From HK1 sp965220535 (GTDB lineage Bacteria; Pseudomonadota; Gammaproteobacteria; HK1), in assembly GCA_965220535.1 (NCBI GenBank), contig OZ244833.1, forward strand, positions 1,054,001 through 1,118,000: a stretch of DNA of 64,000 nt. Direction: 5' to 3'. Below, piece by piece: positions 43,747 to 52,208 of this stretch. The notes below the pieces were generated by a model. That model saw only the letters and a program-made list of their open reading frames with translations, did not search any database and was not told the DNA's origin. Position numbers and translations under genes: made by a program. Numbering within the stretch: the stretch's first letter is position 1; each line of letters opens with the position of its first letter.

Positions 43747-44736
43747 ATGATGATATTGAAAAACACCCTCATCCGATGCATCGCCGCTTCGCTTGCGCTT
43801 GGCGGAACCATGCTGACGCTCTCCGGATCGGCATTCGCGTGGGAACCGAAGAAGCCGGTGGACTTCGTGATCATGGCCGGGAAGGGGGGTGGAGCCGACC
43901 GGATGGCCCGCCTGATGCAAAGCATCATCGAGAAAAACGACTTCGCATCGAAACCCTTCATCCCGATCAACAAACCCGGCGGCAGCGGTGCCGAAGCCCT
44001 GCTGCACCTTAAAAACACCAAGGGGATTGCCAGAGATCATACCGTGATGGTGACCCTCAACAGCTTCTACACCACCCCGTTGCGCCAGAAGAATCTGGGC
44101 ATCGATCCCGTGATGTTCACCCCGGTGGGGCGCATGGCCGAGGACACCTTCTTGCTGTGGGTGCACAAGGACAGCGGAATCGGCAATATCGAGGATTTCG
44201 TCAAAATGGCGAAAGAGAAAGGTCGCGACTGGATCATGGCGGGTACCGGCAAAGGCCAGGAGGATCAGCTCCTCACCGACTTCCTCAACGGAGCCTACGG
44301 TCTGCAAATGAAATACGTGCCCTTCAAAGGCGGCGGTCGGGTAGCCAAGGAACTGGCGGGACAACACGCCCACTCCACGGTCAACAACCCCTCGGAGCAG
44401 CTCGGCTTCTACGAGGCGGGAACCACCATGCCCATCGCCTCTTTCACCCCGGAGCGGCTGCCGATGTTCAAAGACGCTCCGACCTTCAAAGAGCTCGGCA
44501 AGAACTTCTTCTACTTCATGCAGCGTTCGGTGGTCGGCCCGGAAGCGATGAGCGACGATGCCGAGGAGTACTATCGAGGCGTATTCAAGAAAGTCTACGA
44601 CTCCCCCGAATGGCAGAAGTACATGACGGACAAAAGCCTTCAGGGCGAGTTCATCACCGGCGACGAGTTGGTCGCCTACTGGAAGGACAACAACAACCGG
44701 CACGAGCTGATCCTCAAAGCGATCGGCGAAATATGA
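43747..44736 (+). CDS. TTT-family (TctC/Bug) substrate-binding protein
   Basis: A 329-residue periplasmic solute receptor with a signal peptide (hydrophobic core ASLALGGTMLTLSG, cleavage near SAFAWEP, residue about 28). The Bug fold is shown by PVDFVIMAGKGGGADRMARL, INKPGGSGAEALLHLKNTKG, GTGKGQEDQL and VPFKGGGRVAKELAGQ. GGGAGATTCAACA before the ATG at 43747 supports the start. The genes for its small (TctB) and large (TctA) membrane partners follow, separated by a strong hairpin terminator, so the receptor is probably expressed more highly than the permease. The ligand is probably a carboxylate. Confidence 0.93.
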   Translation: MMILKNTLIRCIAASLALGGTMLTLSGSAFAWEPKKPVDFVIMAGKGGGADRMARLMQSIIEKNDFASKPFIPINKPGGSGAEALLHLKNTKGIARDHTVMVTLNSFYTTPLRQKNLGIDPVMFTPVGRMAEDTFLLWVHKDSGIGNIEDFVKMAKEKGRDWIMAGTGKGQEDQLLTDFLNGAYGLQMKYVPFKGGGRVAKELAGQHAHSTVNNPSEQLGFYEAGTTMPIASFTPERLPMFKDAPTFKELGKNFFYFMQRSVVGPEAMSDDAEEYYRGVFKKVYDSPEWQKYMTDKSLQGEFITGDELVAYWKDNNNRHELILKAIGEI

Positions 44737-44764
44737 TCGTCCGCTGTATCTAGGCTATCGAGGC

Positions 44765-44813
44765 GGACCTGCCCTTTTATCCATCGACGGATAAGGGGCA
44801 GGTCCCGTTTTTC
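44765..44813 (+). terminator. intra-operon hairpin terminator between receptor and TctB genes
   Basis: A long stem runs from 44765-44782 to 44789-44805 (GGACCTGCCC pairing with GGGGCAGGTCC, then a one-base bulge and TATCC/GGATA), with the six-base loop ATCGAC. It is followed by CGTTTTTC. It has all marks of an intrinsic terminator placed inside the TTT operon, suggesting partial read-through from the receptor gene. Confidence 0.8.
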
Positions 44814-44856
44814 GCAACTGTAAGCCGCCTCTCGAGGAAGGATTTCGATAGGTATC

Positions 44857-44884
44857 GACAAAGGTCGGATGACAAAGGTCGGAT
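44857..44884 (+). repeat. 14-bp perfect tandem duplication
   Basis: GACAAAGGTCGGAT is repeated twice between the intra-operon terminator and the TctB gene. Confidence 0.9.
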
Positions 44885-44957
44885 ATTAAAAACCCGTTTC
44901 GATGCGCGGATAAGAAAACGCGCTCTTGATGCGAATATCGAAAAAGGATCTATTTTC

Positions 44958-45467
44958 GTGCGCCGAATGGAACTTATCATGGCCATCGTGATGGGGATAT
45001 GCTCCATCGGGCTGATGATCAAATCCGCCGAGCTCGAAGTCGGATGGATTCCGGACGAGGGACCGGGCGGCGGCGCCTTTTCTTTCTGGCTGGCGGCCGG
45101 GATGCTGGTCTGCTGTATCTGGATCGCCTTCAACTGGTGGCAGCGCACTTCGCCGCCGTCGACTTCCATCGAACCCTTCATGGACGCCAAGGCCCTGACT
45201 CTCTTCATCATCGCCGGCGGCTCTTTGGCGGTGATGATCGGCCTGATCCACCTGATCGGCATCTACGGTTCGATACCCCTTTTCTTGATCTTCTATCTGC
45301 GGATATTCGGCGGCCATTCCCTCTTGCTGACACTTTCGCTGGCCCTGATCATTCCGGTAGCGATATTTTTCTTCTTCGAAGTCGCGCTGCGCATCACCCT
45401 GCCCAAGGGCTCGATCGAATGGATCGAACGCGTCATTTTCTTCCCGCTCTACGAAATATTTCTCTAA
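44958..45467 (+). CDS. TctB-family small permease subunit
   Basis: A 169-residue membrane protein with four predicted hydrophobic segments: about 4-22, 42-58, 78-100, and 112-145 as a split pair. The N-terminal ELEVGWIPDEGPGGGAFSFW and the region GAFSFWLAAGMLVCCIWIAF match the TctB family. The GTG at 44958 is nine bases after AAGGA; an ATG nine bases further on is also possible. It lies 17 bp before the tctA-type gene. It forms the small integral subunit of a tripartite tricarboxylate transporter. Confidence 0.9.
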   Translation: MRRMELIMAIVMGICSIGLMIKSAELEVGWIPDEGPGGGAFSFWLAAGMLVCCIWIAFNWWQRTSPPSTSIEPFMDAKALTLFIIAGGSLAVMIGLIHLIGIYGSIPLFLIFYLRIFGGHSLLLTLSLALIIPVAIFFFFEVALRITLPKGSIEWIERVIFFPLYEIFL

Positions 45468-45484
45468 CGAGAGGCGTATAAGCG

Positions 45485-47128
45485 ATGGAGATCTTGGACG
45501 GGCTGCTGCAAGGATTCCTCGTCGCCCTCGATCCGCTGAATCTCATCCTCGTCATCATCGGGGTGACGATCGGCTTGTTCATCGGAGCGATGCCGGGCTT
45601 GGGCTCGGTCAACGGCGTGGCGATCCTGCTCCCGACCACTTTCCTCGTACCGCCGACCTCGGCGATCATCTTTCTTGCCGCCATCTACTACGGCGCGATG
45701 TACGGCGGCGCCATCAGCTCGATCATGCTGGGCATCCCCGGGGCTTCGACCGCGGTCGCGACCACCTTCGACGGTCGCCCCATGGCCCTGCGCGGAGAGG
45801 CGGATCAAGCGCTGACGGCGGCCGCGGTGGCCTCCTTCATCGGCGGCACCATCTCGGTGCTCCTGTTCACCGGCTTCGCTCCGCCGCTTGCCACCGTGGC
45901 TCTGGCCTTCGGCTCCCCCGAGGAATTCGCGCTGATGATGCTGGCTTTCGCCACCTTCATCGGGCTCGGGGGGGACGATATCCCCAAGACCCTCTTTTCG
46001 ATTTTCATCGGCTTGGCGTTGAGCGCGGTGGGCCTCGACATCATCAGCGGCGAGCCGCGGCTCATCTTTTTCGATATCCAAGGCTTCTTCCACGGCATCA
46101 ACTTTCTCGTATTGGCCATCGGTATCTACGGTATCGGCGAGATGCTGTGGACCATCGAATCGAGCCGAGGCAAGGTCCAAGTCTCGAAAGCCACGGTCAG
46201 CGTCGAGCGTATTCTGACCGCTTTGCGCCGGACCAAAGAGGCGGTATCGGCCATCATCGCCGGATCCTTTCTCGGTTATTTCGTCGGCATCCTGCCGGCG
46301 GCGGGAGCGACTCCCGGCTCGATGATGGCCTACGGCGTCGCCAAGATGATATCGAAGAACCCCGCTTCTTTCGGCAAGGGGAATATCTCGGGGGTCGCCG
46401 CTCCGGAAGCGGCCAACAACGCCGCCAGCACCGGCTCGATGCTGCCGATGCTGACACTGGGCATCCCCGGTTCGCCGACCACCGCCATCCTCTTGGGGGG
46501 GATGGTGATCTGGGGGCTCGAACCCGGGCCGCGGCTTTTCGTCGATCAAGCCGAGTTCGTCTGGGGGCTGATCGCCAGCCTCTATGTCGCCAACCTCTTC
46601 GCGGTTCTCGTGAACGTCGCTTTCATCCCGGCCTTTATCTGGGTACTGAAAATGCCCTTCACGATCCTCGCCCCTTGCATTTTCATCCTCTGCGTGGTCG
46701 GTGGCTATGCCCCCACTCAGAGCATGCACGATGTCTGGCTGATGTTCATTTTCGGCGTCACCGCCTACCTGCTGCGCAAACTCGACTATCCGATGGCTCC
46801 GGCGGTGCTGGCGATCGTTCTCGGGCCCTTGGCCGAAGTCTCGTTGCGCCAATCGCTGCTGATCGCCCACGGTTCGCCGATGATCTTTTTCGAACGCCCG
46901 ATCGCGGCGACGATCATGGTGATCTCGTTCATCCTCTTCGCCCTGCCGGTATTCAAATACGTCAGGATCCGGATCCGGGAAAGCGACAGCAGCGGCGGCG
47001 TCCTGTTCGTATTCATCCCCCTTGTCCGCGTCGTCGGGGGGCTGGCCCGGGGGATCGAGAGAGTGTCCCGCAAGGTCAAGGTCGTTGCCGACGCCATCGA
47101 AAATCGAATCCGAAACCCTCGCCCCTAA
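45485..47128 (+). CDS. TctA-family large permease subunit
   Basis: A 547-residue integral membrane protein with about 11-12 hydrophobic segments. The two family glycine motifs are present: GLFIGAMPGLGSVNGVAILL near 28-47 and FVGILPAAGATPGSMMAYGV near 258-277. ASTGSMLPMLTLGIPGSP follows near 310. With the receptor and TctB it takes up a carboxylate, driven by the ion gradient. The tail after about 505 is charged and cytoplasmic. A ThDP enzyme and a formyl-CoA-transferase-like gene follow on the same strand, hinting that the transported acid is activated to a CoA ester. Confidence 0.94.
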   Translation: MEILDGLLQGFLVALDPLNLILVIIGVTIGLFIGAMPGLGSVNGVAILLPTTFLVPPTSAIIFLAAIYYGAMYGGAISSIMLGIPGASTAVATTFDGRPMALRGEADQALTAAAVASFIGGTISVLLFTGFAPPLATVALAFGSPEEFALMMLAFATFIGLGGDDIPKTLFSIFIGLALSAVGLDIISGEPRLIFFDIQGFFHGINFLVLAIGIYGIGEMLWTIESSRGKVQVSKATVSVERILTALRRTKEAVSAIIAGSFLGYFVGILPAAGATPGSMMAYGVAKMISKNPASFGKGNISGVAAPEAANNAASTGSMLPMLTLGIPGSPTTAILLGGMVIWGLEPGPRLFVDQAEFVWGLIASLYVANLFAVLVNVAFIPAFIWVLKMPFTILAPCIFILCVVGGYAPTQSMHDVWLMFIFGVTAYLLRKLDYPMAPAVLAIVLGPLAEVSLRQSLLIAHGSPMIFFERPIAATIMVISFILFALPVFKYVRIRIRESDSSGGVLFVFIPLVRVVGGLARGIERVSRKVKVVADAIENRIRNPRP

Positions 47129-47224
47129 GCGACGACACGACCACATCCCATTCGCGTCCGGGCGCTCTAGCGCTCTAGCGCCCGAGCGCCGCCGGCGAAT
47201 CACCTTTGACAAAGGAGTATCCCC

Positions 47225-48979
47225 ATGGCATCCGATACGACCGAAGGGGTATCCGAATCGCGCACCGCCCATGACACGCTCGCGCAAAAGAGCCGGGAGG
47301 AAACGATCGTCTCCGGCGGCCATCTGGTGGCAAAGGCCCTCAAAAGCGAGGGCGTCGATACCATTTTCACCCTGTGCGGCGGGCATATCATCGATATCTA
47401 CGACGGCTGCATCGACGAAGGAATCAAAGTGGTCGACGTACGCCATGAACAAGTCGCGGCCCATGCGGCGGACGGCTACGCCCGTCAGACCGGAAGGCTC
47501 GGCTGCGTGGTCACGACCGCCGGCCCCGGTTGCACCAACGCGGTGACCGGCATCGCCACCGCCTTTCGATCCGAAAGCCCGGTGCTGCATATCGGCGGAC
47601 AGGCCGCTTCGAGCCAACACCGGATGGGCGGTTTGCAAGATCTGCCGCATATCGACATGATGCGGCCGATCACCAAGTTCTCGTCGAGCGTCGCTTCCAC
47701 CGAGCGGGTGGCGGATATGGTGGCCATGGCCGCCCGCGAATGCTTTGCCGGATCCCCGGGACCGAGCTATTTGGAGATCCCCCGCGACGTTCTGGATCGC
47801 GAAGTGCCGCTCGAAAGCGCGGTCCTGCCCGATACCGGCAAATACCGGGCATCGATCCGCTCCGCCGGAGATCCGGCCGATATCGAGCGCTTGGCCGAGC
47901 TTCTGGTCCGTTCCGAGCGCCCCGCCATCCTTCTCGGCACCCAAGTTTGGACCAGTCGCGGCCACGAGGAGGCGCTGGATCTCGTCCGTCGATTGAACCT
48001 GCCCGCCTACTTCAACGGCTCCGGTCGCGGGCTCCTTCCCCCGGGGGATCCCCATCACTTCCATCGCACCCGCGGGGACGCTTTCAAAAAAGCCGATGTG
48101 ATCGTGATCGTCGGCACGCCCTTCGATTTCCGGATGGGCTATGGAAAACGACTGAGCCCCCAGGCCACCATCGTGCAGATCGATCTCGACTACCGCACCG
48201 TCGGCAAAAACCGCGATGTCGATCTCGGTATCGTCGGCGACCCCGGGGCGGTACTCAAAGCGGTGGGCGATGCCGTCAGCGCCGGCAACGACAATCGCTC
48301 TTCGAGCCGCAGCGGCTGGCTCGAAGAGCTAAGGGCGCTCGAACTTGCCAAAACCGAGCGTTTGATGCCGATGTTCACCTCCGACAAAAGCCCGATCAGC
48401 CCCTATCGAGTGGCGTGGGAACTCAACGAATTCCTTCGCGACGACACGATCTATATCGGCGACGGCGGCGATGTCGTTACCATCTCGGCGCAGGCGGTGC
48501 AGCCGCGTCGTCCGGGGCATTGGATGGATCCCGGAGCCCTCGGATCGCTCGGGGTGGGAACCGGTTTCGCACTGGCTTCCAAACTCGTCCACCCCGACAA
48601 GGAGATCCTGTGCTACTACGGCGACGGCTCCTTCGGGATGACCGCTTTCGACATGGAAACCGCCAATCGCTTCGGCGCCCCCTATATCGCGGTGATCGGC
48701 AACAACTCGGCGATGAACCAGATTCGCTACGGGCAGATCGCCAAATACGGAGAGAATCGGGGCGATATCGGCAACCTCTTGGGGGATATCCCCTTTTCGA
48801 AATTCGCCGAGATGCTCGGCGGCTACGGCGAGGAAGTCCACGACGCCGCCGAGATCGCTCCGGCCTTGGAGCGGGCGCGAAAAGAAGTGCGAGAAAGCGG
48901 TCGCTCGGCGGTCGTCAATATCTGGGTCGATCCCGACGAATACGCCCCCGGGACCAAAAACCAGACGATGTACAAATAA
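47225..48979 (+). CDS. thiamine-diphosphate-dependent decarboxylase/lyase (oxalyl-CoA decarboxylase / acetolactate synthase-like)
   Basis: A 584-residue three-domain ThDP enzyme. The PYR domain contains VRHEQVAAHAADGYARQTGR with the catalytic Glu (about 79), then VVTTAGPGCTNAVTGIATA. The middle domain spans about 200-340. The PP domain has ICYYGDGSFGMTAFDMETA (here CYYGDGSFG near 460) as metal/ThDP motif. The 30-residue N-terminal extension is unconserved. It follows the TTT transporter by 96 bp and precedes a formyl-CoA transferase-like gene, the partner of oxalyl-CoA decarboxylase in oxalate breakdown. Sequence similarity alone fits either an oxalyl-CoA/2-hydroxyacyl-CoA lyase or an acetolactate-synthase-like enzyme. 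Confidence 0.85.
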   Translation: MASDTTEGVSESRTAHDTLAQKSREETIVSGGHLVAKALKSEGVDTIFTLCGGHIIDIYDGCIDEGIKVVDVRHEQVAAHAADGYARQTGRLGCVVTTAGPGCTNAVTGIATAFRSESPVLHIGGQAASSQHRMGGLQDLPHIDMMRPITKFSSSVASTERVADMVAMAARECFAGSPGPSYLEIPRDVLDREVPLESAVLPDTGKYRASIRSAGDPADIERLAELLVRSERPAILLGTQVWTSRGHEEALDLVRRLNLPAYFNGSGRGLLPPGDPHHFHRTRGDAFKKADVIVIVGTPFDFRMGYGKRLSPQATIVQIDLDYRTVGKNRDVDLGIVGDPGAVLKAVGDAVSAGNDNRSSSRSGWLEELRALELAKTERLMPMFTSDKSPISPYRVAWELNEFLRDDTIYIGDGGDVVTISAQAVQPRRPGHWMDPGALGSLGVGTGFALASKLVHPDKEILCYYGDGSFGMTAFDMETANRFGAPYIAVIGNNSAMNQIRYGQIAKYGENRGDIGNLLGDIPFSKFAEMLGGYGEEVHDAAEIAPALERARKEVRESGRSAVVNIWVDPDEYAPGTKNQTMYK

Positions 48980-49135
48980 GGGCGGATTTAAGGGCGAATT
49001 CGACCCCGCCGCGTCGATCCCCCCTCGATAAGGATTCGATCTGCAACGACGAGGGCGAGGGAATCGGGAAAGATCGTATCTTCCGCCGCATCCCCGCCCT
49101 TTTTAGACCCAAACCTCGACAGGGAAGAGATTTTC

Positions 49136-50398
49136 ATGAGCAAAGCACTCGAAGGAATTCGTATATTGGATATGACCCATGTCCAATCGGGACCGACCTG
49201 CACCCAACTGCTCGCCTGGTTCGGCGCCGACTGCATCAAGGTCGAAAGGCCGGGGGTCGGCGATGCCACCCGCGGGCAGCTGCGCGACATCCCCGAGGTC
49301 GATAGCCTTTATTTCACGATGCTCAACCACAACAAGCGCAGCATCACCCTCAACCCCAAAACCGAATACGGCCGGCGCATCTTCGAGCGCTTGATCGAAG
49401 AATGCGACGTCCTGGTCGAAAATTTCGCCCCGGGGGCGATCGACCGCATGGGTTTTCCTTGGGAGCGCATCCAACAAATCAACCCTCGCATCATCTACGC
49501 CTCGATCAAGGGTTTCGGCCCCGGCCCTTATGAGGACTGCAAGGTCTACGAGAACGTCGCCCAATGCACCGGGGGTTCTGCTAGCACCACCGGCTTCGAC
49601 GACGGACCGCCGGTGGTCACCGGGGCCCAGATCGGCGATTCCGGCACCGGCTTGCACCTCGCCTTGGGTATCGTCAGCGCTTTGTTTCAACGCGAGCGCA
49701 GCGGAAAAGGACAGCGGGTCAGCTGCGCGATGCAAGACGGAGTGCTCAATCTTTGCCGGGTCAAACTGCGGGATCAGCAGCGTTTGGCCCATGGTCCGCT
49801 CACCGAATACCCCCAATATCCGAATGGGGAATTCGGTAGCTCCGTGCCGCGCTCGGGCAACGCTTCGGGGGGCGGACAGCCGGGCTGGGTCGTCAAATGC
49901 AAGGGTTGGGAAAAAGACCCCAACGCCTATATCTATGTCATCGCTCAGGCCGCGGCGTTTCCCGCCTTGGCCCGGATCATCGGCCATGAGGATTGGCTCG
50001 AAGATCCCGAATGGAATACGCCGGGGGCCCGGCTTTCGAAGCTCGATCGCTTATTCGCCGAAATCGAGAAATGGACCATGACTCGGACCAAGCTGGAGGT
50101 CATGGATATTCTCAACCCCGAGAATATCCCCTGCGGGCCGATCCTCTCGATGGAAGAACTGGCGCATGAGAGCTCCTTGCAAGATACCGGCACCGTGGTC
50201 GAGGTGGACCACCCCGCGCGTGGTCCTTATTTGAGCGTCGGCAATCCGATCAAACTTTCGGATTCGTCGACGGAGGTCGAACGCTCGCCGCTGCTCGGCG
50301 AGCACACCACGCAGATCATGCGCGATGTTCTCGGTTTCGACGATGCCGTCATCGACAAAGCCCGGGCCGAGGGAGCCATCGGCAGCGAGGATATTTGA
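49136..50398 (+). CDS. frc: formyl-CoA:oxalate CoA-transferase-like protein
   Basis: A 420-residue class III CoA-transferase closely following E. coli Frc by recall: GIRILDMTHVQSGPTCTQLL, GADCIKVERPGVGDATRGQL, RDIPEVDSLYFTMLNHNKRS, GGSASTTGFDDGPPV and NLCRVKLRDQQRLAHGPL. The acyl-anhydride Asp is D168 in IGDSGTG, Q17 is kept, and residue 48 is Gln as in the E. coli type. The flexible glycine loop reads ASGGGQPGW. It transfers CoA from formyl-CoA or succinyl-CoA to oxalate or a related diacid. With the ThDP enzyme before it, it forms an oxalate-type catabolic pair. An intrinsic terminator follows. Confidence 0.88.
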   Translation: MSKALEGIRILDMTHVQSGPTCTQLLAWFGADCIKVERPGVGDATRGQLRDIPEVDSLYFTMLNHNKRSITLNPKTEYGRRIFERLIEECDVLVENFAPGAIDRMGFPWERIQQINPRIIYASIKGFGPGPYEDCKVYENVAQCTGGSASTTGFDDGPPVVTGAQIGDSGTGLHLALGIVSALFQRERSGKGQRVSCAMQDGVLNLCRVKLRDQQRLAHGPLTEYPQYPNGEFGSSVPRSGNASGGGQPGWVVKCKGWEKDPNAYIYVIAQAAAFPALARIIGHEDWLEDPEWNTPGARLSKLDRLFAEIEKWTMTRTKLEVMDILNPENIPCGPILSMEELAHESSLQDTGTVVEVDHPARGPYLSVGNPIKLSDSSTEVERSPLLGEHTTQIMRDVLGFDDAVIDKARAEGAIGSEDI

Positions 50399-50730
50399 AG
50401 CGCATAAAGCCCTCCTGCGAGGGAGGACCCGACAATTTCGCCCGTCCGCCGCCGACTCGAAGGCGGCAAGCGCGCAGACCCTCGAAGCCGATGCGATCAC
50501 CGAAAGACGGCAAAGACCGTCTTGCATAAGGTGCATCGACGGTGACCCAAAAGCAAAGGGCGAACGGAAATCTCTTCCGTCCGCCCTTTTGTCGATAGCA
50601 CGAGAAGCGGCGACCGTTGCTCGATGGTCCAAGACTACGTTTCACCTCGCTTCGGATCTATCCGTAGAAGCATGAGCCACCCGAAGCTCGGTCATCCCAT
50701 CATCTCGTGCCCCCCGCTAATCCGACAGGA
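50399..50730. other. spacer after frc containing its terminator
   Basis: These 332 bp lie between convergent frc and the small secreted-protein gene. Apart from the terminator hairpin at 50555-50590 no feature is supported. Confidence 0.5.
50555..50590 (+). terminator. intrinsic terminator after frc
   Basis: A 15-pair stem with one A-C mismatch (AAAGGGCG.ACGGAA with TTCCGT.CGCCCTTT), a five-base loop and a terminal TTTT. It ends the TTT-ThDP-frc transcript. Confidence 0.85.
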
Positions 50731-51102
50731 TTATTTCGCGCAGCACAAATAGATCAGTACCGGCCAGATGGCGACTTGTCGCTCTTCAGCCGTGAGCGTG
50801 TTGTCTTGGTTCGCCACCGTGAAACACGAGTAGGGATCCGTGCTGCATAGGGGGTCGTGCGCCGGGCTTTGCAAGCTATCGATATTGTCGAAGGTGGAGG
50901 TGCTGCCGCTACTGGCTTGGATCCGATGCTGTAGATCCAAAAACTCGTTGCAGGTTTTGTCGGTCATGCTGTCAGGACAGTCGACGGATTTGAAACCACC
51001 CCCTCCTGTCGACAACTCGGAATTCAAAGTGCCGGCATGAGCGACCGTCAGCGAAGCAAGGCCGAGAATCACGCCGGAAAAAAAGCTCAGGGTTTTTTTC
51101 AT
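50731..51102 (-). CDS. small secreted cysteine-containing protein of unknown function
   Basis: A 123-residue protein with a clear signal peptide (MKKTLSFFSGVILGLASLTV, then AHAGT, cleavage near 24). The mature part has six cysteines, in DCPDS, KTCNEF, PLCSTD, YSCFTV and the C-terminal YLCCAK, suggesting disulfides. It also has a polar low-complexity stretch (SSGSTSTFDN). GGGAGA precedes the ATG, and a good promoter lies 54 bp upstream. The gene is more A+T-rich than its surroundings. I recognise no family. It stands between frc and hisA as a single gene. Confidence 0.8.
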   Translation of the reverse strand: MKKTLSFFSGVILGLASLTVAHAGTLNSELSTGGGGFKSVDCPDSMTDKTCNEFLDLQHRIQASSGSTSTFDNIDSLQSPAHDPLCSTDPYSCFTVANQDNTLTAEERQVAIWPVLIYLCCAK

Positions 51103-51464
51103 CTTAAGTCTCCCTTTTAGGTTAGGGGATCGGAAAGATATGCACGGATACTGACCATATACCAATTGTGTATCATTTGTCAAATGTGATATTTGTCGAG
51201 TCGATGGCTTGGGCACCCTTCGATCGATATCTCTTGATATCGATCCCTCGTTCATCATCGTTATCCCATCCTACCGGCGGTTTCGATGGCTCCGCTTGAT
51301 ATCCGCTTGCCAATCCAAAGGGCTCGAAAAAAGCGGCTCCAAGGCCCGCTATGGTTTTTCGATGGATTTTCGAAGCGCCATCGAAAAGCCGAATCGACCT
51401 ATGGCCTTCACCCTATGACCTTGAAAGGGCAGCCCGCACCTGTCGGCGAAGGCTTGGGCGAGGC
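51103..51464. other. spacer upstream of the small secreted-protein gene
   Basis: These 362 bp lie upstream of the secreted-protein gene and downstream of hisA. The part 51150-51200 is the most A+T-rich in the area and carries the promoter listed separately. The rest (51200-51464) shows no gene or hairpin. Confidence 0.5.
51156..51183 (-). promoter_or_regulatory. sigma-70-type promoter of the small secreted-protein gene
   Basis: On the minus strand TTGACA (51178-51183) is a perfect -35 box, followed after 16 bases by TATATG (51156-51161) as -10. The likely start of transcription is near 51149, giving a ~47-base leader that contains the GGGAGA ribosome site. CAATTG and overlapping A+T-rich half-sites lie within the spacer and could bind a regulator. 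Confidence 0.7.
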
Positions 51465-52208
51465 TCAAATATCCTCCTTGCGCTCGTTTGCGAGTTCTTG
51501 GGCTTTCGAGAAATCCAGCGTTCCCTCGTAAAGGGCGCGGCCGATGATCGCCCCGGTGATCCCTTCGTGCTCGACTTCGCACAGGGCGCGCACATCGTCC
51601 ATGCTGCTCACGCCGCCGGAGGCGATGATCGGCACCGAGACCTCCCTTGCCAACTCGACCGTCGCTTCCACATTCACCCCGCCCATCATCCCGTCGCGGC
51701 TGATATCGGTGAATACGAAGGCTTCGGCTCCGTCTCGTTCGAAGCGACGGGCAAGATCGAGAACGTTATGACCCGATAGTTTCGACCAGCCATCCACCGC
51801 GATTTTTCCCTCGCGCACATCGAGGCCGATGATGATGCGGCCGGGAAACTCGACGCAGATATCGGCGATGAAATGAGGAGCGGTGGCGGCGCGGGTGCCT
51901 AAGATGACGAAACGCACCCCGGCATGGATATAGCTCTCGATTTTCTCCTCGTCCCTTATACCGCCGCCCACCTGCACCGGTATCTCGGGAAAGGCTTCGG
52001 CGATGGAGCGGATAACACCGGCATTTTTCGGTTCGCCGGCCATCGCGCCGTCGAGATCGACGATATGCAGGCGTCGAGCGCCGGCTTCGACCCAGCGCTC
52101 GGCCATCGCCAGCGGATTGTCGGAAAAAACGGTCGCGGTCTCCATCTGGCCTCTCAAGAGACGCACGCATTTACGATCCTTGATATCGATTGCCGGGATA
52201 AGAAGCAT
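51465..52208 (-). CDS. hisA: phosphoribosylformimino-AICAR ribotide isomerase
   Basis: A 247-residue (beta-alpha)8 barrel of histidine synthesis. It carries LLIPAIDIKDRKCVRLLRGQ with the catalytic Asp, VDLDGAMAGEP, VQVGGGIRDEEKI, RVILGT-type RFVILGTRAA, VFTDISRDGMMGGVN with the second catalytic Asp, and IASGGVSSMDDV. A strong AAGGAGG site precedes the ATG. It is not adjacent to hisF (8 kb away), hisH or other his genes, so the histidine pathway is dispersed in this genome. Confidence 0.97.
   Translation of the reverse strand: MLLIPAIDIKDRKCVRLLRGQMETATVFSDNPLAMAERWVEAGARRLHIVDLDGAMAGEPKNAGVIRSIAEAFPEIPVQVGGGIRDEEKIESYIHAGVRFVILGTRAATAPHFIADICVEFPGRIIIGLDVREGKIAVDGWSKLSGHNVLDLARRFERDGAEAFVFTDISRDGMMGGVNVEATVELAREVSVPIIASGGVSSMDDVRALCEVEHEGITGAIIGRALYEGTLDFSKAQELANERKEDI

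Noticed and set aside
45464..48064. An 866-residue open frame on the minus strand opposite the TctA and ThDP-enzyme genes
   Set aside because: It mirrors two well-recognised plus-strand genes, is rich in Gly, Arg, His and Asp as antisense shadows usually are, and shows no family pattern.
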